Origin: Bacillota bacterium
Lineage (GTDB): Bacteria; Bacillota; Desulfotomaculia; Desulfotomaculales; Desulforudaceae
Assembly (NCBI GenBank): GCA_040757205.1
Contig: JBFLXL010000006.1
Span: 1-64,000 of the forward strand
Length of the DNA: 64,000 bases
Reading direction: 5' to 3'
How positions within the stretch are numbered: the stretch's first letter is position 1; each line of letters opens with the position of its first letter. This document shows positions 39,797-49,507 of the stretch, in pieces. The translations under genes and the position numbers were made by a program. Under the pieces are notes generated by a model, which ran no database searches, was not told where the DNA came from, and saw only the letters and a program-made list of their open reading frames with translations.

Positions 39797-41005
39797 ATGA
39801 GACTCGGTATGGAGCTGGCGGAACGGGCCCGGCGGATAAATCCGTCGCCGACGCTGACGATTGACGCCCGGGCCAAGGAAATGCTGGCCGCGGGTATAAA
39901 CGTACTCAACTTCGGCGCCGGCGAGCCGGATTTCGACACCCCGGAGCACATCCGGGAGGCCGCGCGGCAGGCGATCGAACAGGGGTTGACCAGGTACACG
40001 GCGGTGGCCGGGATGCCGGCCCTGAAGAAAGCCATTCAGGAGAAGCTCTGGCGTGACAACGGGCTTGACTACGGAGTGGACCAGATCGTGGTCTCTGTGG
40101 GGGCCAAACACTCCCTCTACAACGCCTTTCAGGTTTTGTGCCAGGCGGGGGACGAGGTGATCCTGCCGTCCCCGTACTGGGTAAGCTACCTGGAACAGGT
40201 CCGGCTGGCGGAGGCGCAAGTGCGTCTGGTGACCACCCGGGCCGAGAATGGTTTTAAGCTCACGCCCGGGGAATTGGCGGCCGCGATCACTCCGAGGAGC
40301 AAAGTGCTGGTCCTGAACAGCCCGTCCAACCCCACCGGGGCGGTCTACAGCCGGGCCGAACTGGAGGCTCTGGTCCCGGTGGTCCTGAGGGCCGGCCTGA
40401 CCGTCATTTCGGACGAGATTTACGAAAAGCTGGTTTACGACGGCCACGAGCACGTGAGCATCGCCGCCCTCGGCCCGGAGATCAAGGAGCGGACCGTGCT
40501 CATCAACGGGGTGTCCAAGGCTTACGCCATGACCGGTTGGCGCCTGGGTTACGCGGCGATGCCGCAGGCGGTGGCCTGCGGGATGACCAGTCTTCAAGGG
40601 CACAGCACGTCAAACGCCGCTTCGGTCTCCCAGGCCGCGGCGATCGCCGCGCTGAACGGGACTCAGGAACCTACCGCCCGCATGGTGGCCGAATTCGCCG
40701 CCCGTCGGACCTGCATGCTGGAAAAGCTCCAGGCGGTGCCGGGGGTGTCCTGTTTTCGTCCGGGCGGTGCCTTCTACCTGTTTCCGGACGTACGGGCCTT
40801 CTGGGGCAGATCCTATCGCGGGCGGCCGGTCACCGACGCCACCGGGTTGGCCGCTCTGCTCCTGGACGAGGTGCAGTTGGCGGTGGTGCCGGGAATCGGC
40901 TTTGGAAACGATAACTATATCCGGCTTTCCTACGCCACGGACATGGAGACGATCCGTGAGGGCATGGATCGGCTGAGCGGGTTTTTGGGGGCGCTCGCCG
41001 GGTAG
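39797..41005 (+). CDS. aspB: Aspartate/aromatic aminotransferase, AspB type
   Basis: This class I PLP aminotransferase has 402 residues. It has FGAGEPDFDTP, NSPSNPTGA and the PLP lysine in GVSKAYAMTGWRLGY near residue 240. C-terminal RLSYA provides the substrate arginine. It most likely transaminates aspartate and 2-oxoglutarate, perhaps feeding the neighbouring dap genes. The exact substrate is not certain. Confidence 0.88.
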   Translation: MRLGMELAERARRINPSPTLTIDARAKEMLAAGINVLNFGAGEPDFDTPEHIREAARQAIEQGLTRYTAVAGMPALKKAIQEKLWRDNGLDYGVDQIVVSVGAKHSLYNAFQVLCQAGDEVILPSPYWVSYLEQVRLAEAQVRLVTTRAENGFKLTPGELAAAITPRSKVLVLNSPSNPTGAVYSRAELEALVPVVLRAGLTVISDEIYEKLVYDGHEHVSIAALGPEIKERTVLINGVSKAYAMTGWRLGYAAMPQAVACGMTSLQGHSTSNAASVSQAAAIAALNGTQEPTARMVAEFAARRTCMLEKLQAVPGVSCFRPGGAFYLFPDVRAFWGRSYRGRPVTDATGLAALLLDEVQLAVVPGIGFGNDNYIRLSYATDMETIREGMDRLSGFLGALAG

Positions 41006-41054
41006 AAAACATTTGAGGTATCTGGAGCCAAGAATATGCTCAGGTGGTGTAGAT

Positions 41055-41936
41055 TTGCTGCGAAGCATGACCGGATACGGGCGCGGCGAGGCCCAGTACC
41101 TGGAAAGGCGTTTTACGGTGGAGATCAAGGCGGTGAATCACCGTTACCGGGAGGTGGTCCTGAGGCTGCCCCGGTACATGGCCGTTTTGGAGGACCGTTT
41201 TCGAAAGTGTGTGCAGGAGTACGTACACAGGGGCCGGGTTGATGTTTACTGCTTGGTGGAAGAGGGTGAGAGACTGCTAGGCAATACGGTAAAAGTTGAC
41301 AAGACACTGGCCGTGGCTTATTATAAGGCAATAAGCGAAATCAGGGGCCATCTTGGTTTGTCTGACGCGATTAGGGTGGAGCACGTGCTGTCCCAACCGG
41401 GGATCCTGATGGTGGACGAGTCCGGCCCAAACCCCGAGGAGTGGTGGCCTGCCGTTGAGGAGGCGCTGCTGAAAGCCTGCCGCGGGCTGGTCGCCATGCG
41501 GGAGACCGAGGGTGCGGTTTTGCGGGATGACCTGGCTGGAAGGGCGAATCGGTTGACGACTCTGGTTGAGGCCATTTCCGTCCGCGTTCCCGGTATGGTT
41601 CAGAACTATCAAGTGCGATTGCACCGGCGGATCGAGGAGTTGATGGGGGAACCAATTGTCGACCCGGCGCGTTTGGCTCAGGAAGTGGCCTTCTTTGCCG
41701 AGCGGGCGGATGTTTCCGAGGAACTGGTGCGTTTGGGCAGCCATCTGATCCAATTGCGGGGTATGTTGCAGGCCGATGAGGCGGTGGGACGCAAACTGGA
41801 TTTTTTGATGCAGGAGATAATCCGGGAGGTCAACACCGTCGGCTCCAAGGCACAGGACGAGTTTATCGCGGGCCTGGTTGTTGATTTTAAGAGCGAACTG
41901 GAAAAGGCGCGCGAGCAGATTCAAAATATTGAGTAG
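41055..41936 (+). CDS. yicC: YicC family endoribonuclease-like protein
   Basis: The protein starts RSMTGYGRGE, the invariant YicC opening, and ends FKSELEKAREQIQNIE. Members are linked to RNA decay and stress; recent work describes endoribonuclease activity in the family. I chose TTG 41055 because AGGTGG lies 7 nt before it and the family begins two residues before SMTGYG. It encodes about 293 residues. The yicC-remA-gmk-rpoZ order is common in Clostridia. Confidence 0.92.
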   Translation: MLRSMTGYGRGEAQYLERRFTVEIKAVNHRYREVVLRLPRYMAVLEDRFRKCVQEYVHRGRVDVYCLVEEGERLLGNTVKVDKTLAVAYYKAISEIRGHLGLSDAIRVEHVLSQPGILMVDESGPNPEEWWPAVEEALLKACRGLVAMRETEGAVLRDDLAGRANRLTTLVEAISVRVPGMVQNYQVRLHRRIEELMGEPIVDPARLAQEVAFFAERADVSEELVRLGSHLIQLRGMLQADEAVGRKLDFLMQEIIREVNTVGSKAQDEFIAGLVVDFKSELEKAREQIQNIE

Positions 41937-41954
41937 AACAAGGGGGGTTTACTC

Positions 41955-42242
41955 TTGGATATCAGATTGATCAACATCGGGTTCGGCAACATCGTGTCCG
42001 CCAACCGCATCGTGGCCATCGTGAGCCCGGAATCCGCGCCGATCAAGCGGATGATTACGGAGGCCAGGGACCGGGGAATGTTGATCGACGCCACGTACGG
42101 CCGGAGAACGCGTGCGGTGATCATCACCGACAGTGACCACGTGATCCTTTCCGCCGTCCAACCCGAAACGGTGGCGCACAGGCTGGTAAGCAAAATGGAG
42201 CAGGCCCAGCATCACCATCACGGTGACAACGGCAAGGATTAG
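41955..42242 (+). CDS. remA: RemA family regulator (DUF370)
   Basis: This small DNA-binding protein, 95 residues, opens with [12 protein letters not shown] and contains the family core [11 protein letters not shown] and [12 protein letters not shown]. RemA activates matrix genes in Bacillus; in Clostridia its targets are mostly unknown. The C-terminal QHHHHGDNG tail may be metal-binding or simply variable. TTG start after AAGGGGGG; gmk follows 14 bp later. Confidence 0.92.
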   Translation: MDIRLINIGFGNIVSANRIVAIVSPESAPIKRMITEARDRGMLIDATYGRRTRAVIITDSDHVILSAVQPETVAHRLVSKMEQAQHHHHGDNGKD

Positions 42243-42256
42243 GGGGCACGGGAGGA

Positions 42257-42880
42257 GTGCAGGGACTCCTGGTCGTTATTTCCGGCCCTTCGGGGGTAGG
42301 CAAGGGCACCATCTGTGCGGTGCTTTGCCGCCGGAACGACCGGATCAGTCTTTCCATCTCGGCTACGACCCGGTCCCCGCGGGTTGGCGAGGTCGATCAA
42401 GTGCACTATTACTTCACCAAACCGGAGCGTTTCCGGGAAATGATCGCCCGGGACGAACTCCTGGAGTGGGCCGAGGTATACGGGGACTTTTACGGGACAC
42501 CGCGCGGGCCGGTGGCCCAAATGCTTGAGCTGGGCCGCGACGTGATCCTGGAAATCGACGTTCAAGGGGCCTTGCAGGTCAAGGAAAGGGCGCCCGAGGC
42601 GGTTTCGATCTTTGTATGGCCGCCGTCCCTGGCGGAACTCGAGCGCCGGCTGCGCGGACGGGCGAAGGACTCCGATGAGCAGATCGCCAGGCGGCTGGAC
42701 TGGGCGCGGAATGAACTGCAGGCGGTTGCCAAGTACGACTATGTAGTCGTGAACGACCGGGTCGAAGAGGCGGTTTGCAAGATTGAAGCGATAATGGTCG
42801 CCGAAAAGTGCCGGCCCGTGTATTTTACGGGCCTAGGAGAGTGTTGCAGAACCAGAAATTGGACAAAGAATCAGATCTGA
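42257..42880 (+). CDS. gmk: Guanylate kinase
   Basis: This enzyme phosphorylates GMP to GDP, downstream of GuaA. The P-loop SGPSGVGKGT lies near residues 9-18. GMP-binding SATTRSPRVGE and the lid DIQGA-like DVQGALQVK are clear. The 207-residue protein carries a few extra C-terminal residues beyond the usual end. GTG start after GGGAGGA. Confidence 0.95.
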   Translation: MQGLLVVISGPSGVGKGTICAVLCRRNDRISLSISATTRSPRVGEVDQVHYYFTKPERFREMIARDELLEWAEVYGDFYGTPRGPVAQMLELGRDVILEIDVQGALQVKERAPEAVSIFVWPPSLAELERRLRGRAKDSDEQIARRLDWARNELQAVAKYDYVVVNDRVEEAVCKIEAIMVAEKCRPVYFTGLGECCRTRNWTKNQI

Positions 42881-42956
42881 ACGCCTTTTGTGGATAACTA
42901 TTGAAGGATGGTGGCGGGAGATTCCTTTCTTGTACTATGAGGAGAGTGGTTACCGA

Positions 42957-43166
42957 TTGCTGAACGAACCTTCGCTGGACGAACTAATCAAGAAGGCGGA
43001 CAGTCGTTACACGCTGGTGGTGGCTGCGGCGAAGCGGGCCCGCGTCCTAACCGAACAGAACCAGCAGGGGTTGCTCGGTCCCGCCACCAAGCCCGTTACA
43101 CAAGCTCTGGAGGAGATCGCGAACAACAAGGTGCGTTTCAAGGCCCTTAGGCAGGGGCCCAAGTAA
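42957..43166 (+). CDS. rpoZ: RNA polymerase omega subunit
   Basis: The omega subunit promotes RNA polymerase assembly. The family core is LNEPSLDELIKKADSRYTLV and VAAAKRARVLTE, with PVTQALEEIANNKV near the end. I chose TTG 42957, giving 69 residues, typical for Clostridia. A TTG at 42930 has a better placed GGGAG site and would add nine residues, so the start is uncertain. Confidence 0.9.
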   Translation: MLNEPSLDELIKKADSRYTLVVAAAKRARVLTEQNQQGLLGPATKPVTQALEEIANNKVRFKALRQGPK

Positions 43167-43212
43167 GTCCTTTTCTAATTGAGAACCGGGGTGCGGTCTG
43201 GGGGGCAGTTTC

Positions 43213-44421
43213 TTGCTGGCCGGGAAACAAGTGATCCTGGGGATCACGGGAAGCATCGCCGCTTATAAAGCGGCCGATATCGCGGGCCGACTGGTCGGAC
43301 ACGGGGCTCAAACGCACGTGGTAATGACCCGGGCGGCCCGCGAATTCATCTCGCCCTTAACGCTGGAGGCTCTTACGGGTCGTCCGGTTTACACCGGCAT
43401 GTTCGGCGGGCGGGGCGGACCGTTGGTTCACCTGGATCTCGCGCGCACCGCACACCTCTTGGTGGTCGCACCAGCCACAGCCAACGTCATCGGCAAAGCC
43501 GCTTCCGGAGTGGCCGACGACCTTCTGAGCACGTTGATCCTGGCCTTCCGCGGCCCGGTGTTGTTTTGCCCGGCAATGAACCCGGCCATGTTTGACAACC
43601 CGATCGTCCAGAAGAATATCGGGACCCTTAAAGCGGTGGGCTACAGTTTCTGCGGGCCGGAGAGCGGCCGAATGGCCTGCGGTGACGAGGGTCGGGGGCG
43701 TCTGGCCGCGCCTGAGTTGATCCTGGAGCGCATCACCGGGCTCTTACGCGGGCAGAACGATTTTGCGGGTTTGCGCGTGCTGGTGACGGCCGGACCGACC
43801 CATGAGGCCTTGGATCCGGTGCGCTATCTAACCAACCGGAGTTCAGGCCGGATGGGTTATGCGGTGGCCCGCGCGGCACGGGACCGCGGCGCCGCGGTGG
43901 TGCTGGTCAGCGGCCCAAGCAATCTCCCCGTTCCGGACGGGGTGGAACTGGTGGCGGTGACCACGGCTGCCCAGATGTCGGTGGCGGTGAAAGAGCACTT
44001 CCCCGCCAGCGACGTGCTGGTGATGGCGGCGGCGGTGGCCGACTACCGGCCTGAGGCTTCTTTGCACAAGCTCAAGAAAGGGGACGGGGTCCTGACCCTG
44101 ACTCTTAAGCCGAACGAGGATATCCTCACCCACGTTGCGGCCCGGGGCAGAAACCCGGGGCAGGTAGTGGTCGGCTTTGCGGCGGAAACGGGCGATCCCC
44201 GGCCGGCGGCTCTGGAAAAAGCACTCCGGAAAGGGGCCGACTTGATGGTCGGGAATAATGTGACCCAACCGGGGTCGGGGTTTTTTACGCCCACCAACCA
44301 GGTGGTCTTCGCGTATCCGGACGGACGCTCGGAACAACTGCCGGAACTGGACAAGTACGAGGTGGCCTGGCACCTGCTGGACCGGGTATTGACAATCAGG
44401 GGGGGCAGGGGCCATGCCTGA
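43213..44421 (+). CDS. coaBC: Phosphopantothenoylcysteine synthetase/decarboxylase
   Basis: This bifunctional enzyme catalyses two successive steps of coenzyme A synthesis. The N-terminal flavin-dependent CoaC domain has GSIAAYKAAD, PAMNPAMFDN and the catalytic-loop Cys in MACGDEGRGRL near residue 158. The CTP-dependent CoaB domain begins LVTAGPTHEALDPVR and contains FAAETGD. Length is 402 residues. It overlaps priA by 8 bp. Confidence 0.95.
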   Translation: MLAGKQVILGITGSIAAYKAADIAGRLVGHGAQTHVVMTRAAREFISPLTLEALTGRPVYTGMFGGRGGPLVHLDLARTAHLLVVAPATANVIGKAASGVADDLLSTLILAFRGPVLFCPAMNPAMFDNPIVQKNIGTLKAVGYSFCGPESGRMACGDEGRGRLAAPELILERITGLLRGQNDFAGLRVLVTAGPTHEALDPVRYLTNRSSGRMGYAVARAARDRGAAVVLVSGPSNLPVPDGVELVAVTTAAQMSVAVKEHFPASDVLVMAAAVADYRPEASLHKLKKGDGVLTLTLKPNEDILTHVAARGRNPGQVVVGFAAETGDPRPAALEKALRKGADLMVGNNVTQPGSGFFTPTNQVVFAYPDGRSEQLPELDKYEVAWHLLDRVLTIRGGRGHA

Positions 44422-46621
44422 ACGGGCCTACGCCGAAATAGTGGTCGACCTGCCGCTGTCCCGGGTGGATCAGGTTTATCACTACGCGGTGCCGGAGAGG
44501 TTTAGGACCGAGCTCTGCCTGGGCTCGCGGGTGCTGGTCCCGTTCGGGCGGCGCCGGTTGGCCGGTTATGTGGTGGGCTTTCGTTCCCACACGGCCGTGG
44601 AACAGGTGAAAGACATTCTGGAAGTCTTGGATGCGCACCCGGCTTTCACGTATGAGCTCTATGCCCTGGCCCGTTGGATGGCGGAGCGGTATCTTTGCAC
44701 CACGGCCCAAGCCCTCCAGTGTATCGCCGCTCCAGCCCGCGGGGCGGGGCCGCGTTACGAGGATGGCGTATATCCTGCTCCGGGCGGTGGTCCGGCCGAC
44801 CAGGAGAGACTGTCGCCCAAGCAGCGGCAGGTGTTGCGCACGGTCCGGGAACATCCCGGCCTGACGCGGGCGCAGGCGGCCGCTCTGTCCGGCGCTACTC
44901 CGGGGGTCGTGGCCCGGATGCTCGACAAGGGTGTTTTGACCACCTCGCGGCGTTCGGTGACCAGGGACCCCTATCCGGTCAGCCGGACCGTGACCGAGCT
45001 GCCACGGTTGAACCGCGAACAGCTGCAGGCGCTGGAGACAATTGAAAAGGCTTTTCAGACCCAACGCAAGGAGGTCTTTTTGCTGCACGGCGTGACCGGC
45101 AGCGGGAAAACCGAGGTTTACCTGCGGGCGGCCGCTTCGGCGCTGGTGCGGGGCCGGCAGGTCCTGGTCCTGGTGCCGGAAATCACCCTGGCCACCCAAT
45201 TAATTTACCAGTTCAAAGCCCGTTTCGGTGACCTCGTGGCCGTCCTGCACTCCCGGCTGGGGGCCGGTGAACGTTACGACGAGTGGAACCGGATCTTCCG
45301 TGGGGAGGCATCCATAGTGGTCGGAGCCCGGTCGGCGGTCTTTGCCCCGTTGCAGAACATCGGTCTGTTTGTGCTTGACGAGGAGCACGAGCCCGGATAC
45401 AAACAGGAAGAGGCACCCCGTTACCTTACCGGGGATGTGGTCAGGGCGCGGGCTGCCCTTTCGAAGGCGGTGGTGGTGCTCGGCTCGGCGACTCCGGCGT
45501 TGCGCACCTATGCCGGGGCCTTGACCGGCCAACAGCACCAGCTCTTGAAACTTACCAGCCGGGTGGACGGACGGTCCCTGCCGCAGGTCCGGGTGGTCGA
45601 TCTGCGAGAGGAACTTCAGGCTGGAAACCGGCACGTCTTCAGCCGCTATTTGGCGGGCAGAATAAGGGAGAAACTCGTTCAGGGGCAGCAGGTGCTCCTG
45701 TTCCTGAACCGGCGCGGCTTGGCGACCATCGTGCTGTGCCGGGCCTGCGGCGAGGCTCTGTCTTGTGCGCACTGTGCAATCAGCCTGACTTATCACCGGG
45801 ACGAGTCTTTGCACTGCCATTACTGTGGTTACCGGAGGCAGATGCCTGCAGCCTGCCCGTTCTGTGGCAAAAAGCGCCTGAGCCGGTTCGGCGCAGGCAC
45901 CCAGAGAGTGGAGGAGGAAACACGACGGCTTTTCCCGGGAGCGCGGGTGGTACGCCTGGACGGGGACACCGTGACCGCAAAGCGGAGCCATGACCGGCTG
46001 CTGGATAGCTTTCGCGAGGGACAGGCGGACATCCTGATCGGTACGCAGATGATCGCCAAAGGTCTGGACCTGCCCGGAGTTACGCTGGTCGGGGTGGTGA
46101 ATGCCGACACCACCCTGCTTTTGCCGGACTACCTGTCCGCCGAACGCACCTTCCAACTGATCACCCAGGTAGCGGGAAGGGCGGGCCGGGGTTCGGTACC
46201 GGGCGAGGTGGTCGTGCAGACTTACCGGCCCGGCCATTACAGTATTGAAGCGGCGGCGGACCAGAACTACGAACTGTTCTTCATCCGGGAAATGGCCTTG
46301 CGCCGGGCAATGGGCTACCCGCCCTTTTCAACGCTGGCCCGGGTGCTTTTCCGGGGGCGCCTGGAGTCTCAGGTGGAACAGGCGGCGCTACGGTTTCGGG
46401 AGCTTTTGGCACCCGACGCCGAAGCGCGGATTGAGATGATGGGGCCGGCGCCGCCGCCCGTGTCCAAGATCAAGGATTATTACCGCCGGCACCTGATTTT
46501 GAAGGCGCCCAAACGCAAGGAACTGCGTACGCTGTTGGCGGAGACGCTGGATAGATTTGAGGCCGTGGAAGGAAGCAAGGTGCTGGTGACGATTGACATC
46601 GACCCCCAGAGCCTCTTTTAG
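44414..46621 (+). CDS. priA: Primosomal replication restart helicase PriA
   Basis: PriA reloads the replisome at stalled forks. An N-terminal 3'-DNA-binding domain comes first. The helicase core follows with HGVTGSGKTEVYLR (Walker A near residue 228), DEEH (about 323-326) and the VAGRAGRG motif. The zinc-binding cysteines run CRACGEALSCAHC, CHYCG, CPFCG. The 735-residue length is normal. Neighbours coaBC and def are its usual company in Firmicutes. Confidence 0.95.
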   Translation: MPERAYAEIVVDLPLSRVDQVYHYAVPERFRTELCLGSRVLVPFGRRRLAGYVVGFRSHTAVEQVKDILEVLDAHPAFTYELYALARWMAERYLCTTAQALQCIAAPARGAGPRYEDGVYPAPGGGPADQERLSPKQRQVLRTVREHPGLTRAQAAALSGATPGVVARMLDKGVLTTSRRSVTRDPYPVSRTVTELPRLNREQLQALETIEKAFQTQRKEVFLLHGVTGSGKTEVYLRAAASALVRGRQVLVLVPEITLATQLIYQFKARFGDLVAVLHSRLGAGERYDEWNRIFRGEASIVVGARSAVFAPLQNIGLFVLDEEHEPGYKQEEAPRYLTGDVVRARAALSKAVVVLGSATPALRTYAGALTGQQHQLLKLTSRVDGRSLPQVRVVDLREELQAGNRHVFSRYLAGRIREKLVQGQQVLLFLNRRGLATIVLCRACGEALSCAHCAISLTYHRDESLHCHYCGYRRQMPAACPFCGKKRLSRFGAGTQRVEEETRRLFPGARVVRLDGDTVTAKRSHDRLLDSFREGQADILIGTQMIAKGLDLPGVTLVGVVNADTTLLLPDYLSAERTFQLITQVAGRAGRGSVPGEVVVQTYRPGHYSIEAAADQNYELFFIREMALRRAMGYPPFSTLARVLFRGRLESQVEQAALRFRELLAPDAEARIEMMGPAPPPVSKIKDYYRRHLILKAPKRKELRTLLAETLDRFEAVEGSKVLVTIDIDPQSLF

Positions 46622-46663
46622 CGGCTTCTGAATTCTGAATTCTGGTCTCCTAGGAGTGGTATC

Positions 46664-47128
46664 TTGGCGGTATTCCAGATAGTCCAGTACCCGGATCCGA
46701 TCCTTAGAGAAAAGGCCCGCGAAATCCAGAAGATCACTCCGCAGATTGAGCGCCTGGCAGTGAACCTGGTGGATACGATGCGCATAAGCGGGGGTGTGGG
46801 ATTGGCCGCCCCCCAGATCGGGGTATCCAAGCGGATGATCGTGGTTGAGGATCCGGAAAAGAACCCGATCATCCTCATCAATCCGGAAATCGTGAAGCTC
46901 GAGGGCGACAAGGAAACGGCCGAGGAGGGCTGCCTGAGCGTTCCGGGAGTCTGGGGGGAGGTGGAACGCCGGGTGTCCATGACCGTACGGGGGTATAACC
47001 TGGAGGGCAAATCGGTGGCGTACCTCGTTGAGGGGTTTACCGCCCGGGCCTTCCAGCACGAAATCGACCACTTGGACGGGATCGTGTTTCTGGACCGGGC
47101 GGCGACGGTTTACAAGAGAAAGGAATGA
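46664..47128 (+). CDS. def: Peptide deformylase
   Basis: This metalloenzyme removes formyl from nascent proteins. All three motifs are present: GVGLAAPQIG, EEGCLSVPG and QHEIDHLDG. It has 154 residues. TTG start. The 42-bp gap before it contains tandem TGAATTC units of a dispersed short repeat. Its stop overlaps the fmt ATG as ATGA. Confidence 0.96.
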   Translation: MAVFQIVQYPDPILREKAREIQKITPQIERLAVNLVDTMRISGGVGLAAPQIGVSKRMIVVEDPEKNPIILINPEIVKLEGDKETAEEGCLSVPGVWGEVERRVSMTVRGYNLEGKSVAYLVEGFTARAFQHEIDHLDGIVFLDRAATVYKRKE

Positions 47129-48096
47129 ACAGCTTCGGGAAGCCGGCCTTAGTGTTCATGGGCACGCCGGATTTCGCCGTGCCTTCACTCCGGGCCCTGG
47201 TGGAATCGGAGTTCCGGGTGTTGCGGGTGGTAACTCAGCCTGACCGGCCGCGGGGCCGGGGAAACAAGCTCACTCCCGGTCCGGTGAAGGCGTACGCCCT
47301 GAAGCAGGGGCTCGAGATCCTGCAACCCGCGAGAATCCGCGACCAAGTGTTCGTAGACCTGATTCGGGAACTTGATCCCGACTTCATCGTGGTGGTGGCC
47401 TTCGGCCGGATTCTGCCCCGGGTGGTCCTGGAAATCCCGCGGCTGGGCTGTGTGAATGTGCATGCCTCGCTGCTCCCTCGCTTCCGGGGTGCTGCGCCGG
47501 TCCAATGGGCGGTGATGAACGGCGAACCGGAAACCGGGGTGACCACGATGCTGATGGACGAGGGACTGGATACCGGTGACATTCTCCTGCAGGAAAAAAC
47601 AGTAATCGGTCCGGACGACAATGCCGGCGTGGTTCACGACCGGCTGGCCGAACTGGGAGCGTCTCTTTTGGTGCGGACCCTGGACCGGATGACGGCGGGG
47701 GAGCTGGTTCCCCGGCCGCAGGACGAGACCAGGGCGACCTATGCGCCGCCGCTCCGGCGGGAGCACGAGGTCATCGACTGGACTCGGCCCGCGGAGCAGA
47801 TCAAAAACCAGGTCCGCGGCCTCGACCCTTGGCCCGGCGCCCATACCATCCTGGACGGACGGGTGCTCAAGGTGTGGCGGGCCGAGATTGCCGGGGACCG
47901 GGACGGAGGGCGGCCGGGGCAAGTGTTGCGGGCCGACCCGGTGCACGGTCTGGTCGTGGGCACGGGAGCCGGTGCGGTGCGCCTGCTTGAGGTTCAACCG
48001 GCCGGGCGCCGGCGCATCAGGGCTGAGGATTTCCTGCGCGGTTGCCCCCTGCCGCCGGGTAAAGCATTCGGGTGGGCTCCAATCCGGAGCCAATGA
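47125..48096 (+). CDS. fmt: Methionyl-tRNA formyltransferase
   Basis: This enzyme formylates initiator tRNA, the substrate side of Def. The catalytic NVHASLLPRFRGAAP motif lies near residues 111-125 and the family FMGTPDFAVPSL near the start. A C-terminal OB-like domain follows. Length is 323 residues. It overlaps def by 4 bp. Confidence 0.96.
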   Translation: MNSFGKPALVFMGTPDFAVPSLRALVESEFRVLRVVTQPDRPRGRGNKLTPGPVKAYALKQGLEILQPARIRDQVFVDLIRELDPDFIVVVAFGRILPRVVLEIPRLGCVNVHASLLPRFRGAAPVQWAVMNGEPETGVTTMLMDEGLDTGDILLQEKTVIGPDDNAGVVHDRLAELGASLLVRTLDRMTAGELVPRPQDETRATYAPPLRREHEVIDWTRPAEQIKNQVRGLDPWPGAHTILDGRVLKVWRAEIAGDRDGGRPGQVLRADPVHGLVVGTGAGAVRLLEVQPAGRRRIRAEDFLRGCPLPPGKAFGWAPIRSQ

Positions 48097-48118
48097 TTAA
48101 TACTGTTGAGGGGATCTG

Positions 48119-49471
48119 ATGGCGGAAGTATCGGCAAGAGAGATCGCGTTGCACGTTCTAAAGGCGGTGGAGGCCGACGGTGCCTACGCCAACCTCGCCC
48201 TTAACCGGGCTCTGGAAGAATACCATCCCTCAAAACTGGACCGGGCCTTTGCCACTGAGTTGGCCTATGGAACGCTACGCACCTTGAACACCCTGGACTG
48301 GATAATATCCCGCTATGTGCAGCAGCCCCTGGGAGATCAGACGGTTTGGAACCGTAACATCCTGCGTCTGGGGGCCTACCAGATTTTCTACATGGACAAG
48401 GTGCCGACCGGTGCCGCCTGCTTCGAGGCCGTGGAACTGGCCAAAAAATTCGGCACCCCGGGTACGGCCCGTTTCGTAAACGGGGTGCTGCGCAATGTGG
48501 CTCGCCACAAGGACAAGCTTCAATTTCCGGATCCGGAAGCCGACCTGGTCACCCACATCAGCCTGAAGTATTTCCACCCGATCTGGCTGGTGAAACGCTG
48601 GCTGACCGAGTTGGGCCCGGCGGAAACCATTGCCCTGTGCCGGGCTAACAACACCATTCCTCCCAACACCGTCCGCGTCAATACTCTGCGTTTGGACCGG
48701 GATACCCTGACGGTGCGGCTGGAAGAGGAGGGTTTAACCGTGCGCAAGACACGCTTTGCGCCGGAAGGACTGGAAATCGGCGGTTTTGTGTCTATGCGCG
48801 CGCTGGCGTCTTTCCAGGAGGGATTGTTTCAGATTCAGGATGAAAGTTCCATGCTGGCCGCCCACGCCGTCAGCCCGGCACCGGGCGCCCGTACACTGGA
48901 TGTTTGCAGCGCACCGGGAGGAAAGACCACCCATCTTGCCCAATTGATGGGAAACCAGGGCGCAATCAAGGCCCTGGACATACACCGGCATAAATTGAAG
49001 CTGGTGGTCGACAACTGCCGCCGGCTGGGCATCGATAATGTGGAGACCGGGCTTTTGGACGCCCGCGATCTCCCGGGTGAGTTCGAGGGTTGGGCCGACT
49101 TCGTGCTGGTGGACGCCCCGTGCTCCGGTCTGGGTGTGCTCCGCCGCCGACCCGACGCCCGGTGGCGCAAGGAACCGGGCCAGATTACCGGTTTGGTCCG
49201 GCTGCAGGAGGGGATCTTAGCCGGGGCGGCCCAGTGTGTCCGGGCGGGAGGGGTGCTGGTCTACAGCACCTGTACGATCACCTACGAGGAGAACCTTGGT
49301 CAGGTGCAGGCCTTTCTGGCCCATCACCCCGACTTTTCACTGGAAGACTTGCGGCCGTTCTTGCCGGCCGGACTGGGAGAGGAGCAGACGGCCCGGGGTT
49401 ATATTGAGATTTCTCCGCACACCCACGAAGGGATGGACGGGTTTTTCATCGCGCGGATGCGGCGGCGGTGA
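48119..49471 (+). CDS. rsmB: 16S rRNA (cytosine-967 C5) methyltransferase
   Basis: An N-terminal NusB-like RNA-binding domain (about residues 1-140) precedes the SAM-dependent domain. The SAM domain shows LDVCSAPGGKTTHLA near 260, VDAPCSGLGVLRRRPD with the release cysteine, and YSTCTITYEEN with the nucleophile cysteine. Length is 450 residues. Its stop lies within a partial copy of the dispersed GCCGCCGCTTGG repeat. Confidence 0.95.
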   Translation: MAEVSAREIALHVLKAVEADGAYANLALNRALEEYHPSKLDRAFATELAYGTLRTLNTLDWIISRYVQQPLGDQTVWNRNILRLGAYQIFYMDKVPTGAACFEAVELAKKFGTPGTARFVNGVLRNVARHKDKLQFPDPEADLVTHISLKYFHPIWLVKRWLTELGPAETIALCRANNTIPPNTVRVNTLRLDRDTLTVRLEEEGLTVRKTRFAPEGLEIGGFVSMRALASFQEGLFQIQDESSMLAAHAVSPAPGARTLDVCSAPGGKTTHLAQLMGNQGAIKALDIHRHKLKLVVDNCRRLGIDNVETGLLDARDLPGEFEGWADFVLVDAPCSGLGVLRRRPDARWRKEPGQITGLVRLQEGILAGAAQCVRAGGVLVYSTCTITYEENLGQVQAFLAHHPDFSLEDLRPFLPAGLGEEQTARGYIEISPHTHEGMDGFFIARMRRR

Positions 49472-49507
49472 GGCCGCCGCTTGGAGGTGTGAACTGATAT
49501 AATTGAC

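Noticed and set aside
49498-49503. TATAAT promoter before rlmN
   Set aside because: It lies only 5 bp before the start codon, so a transcript from it would begin after the start; no proper -35 was seen.
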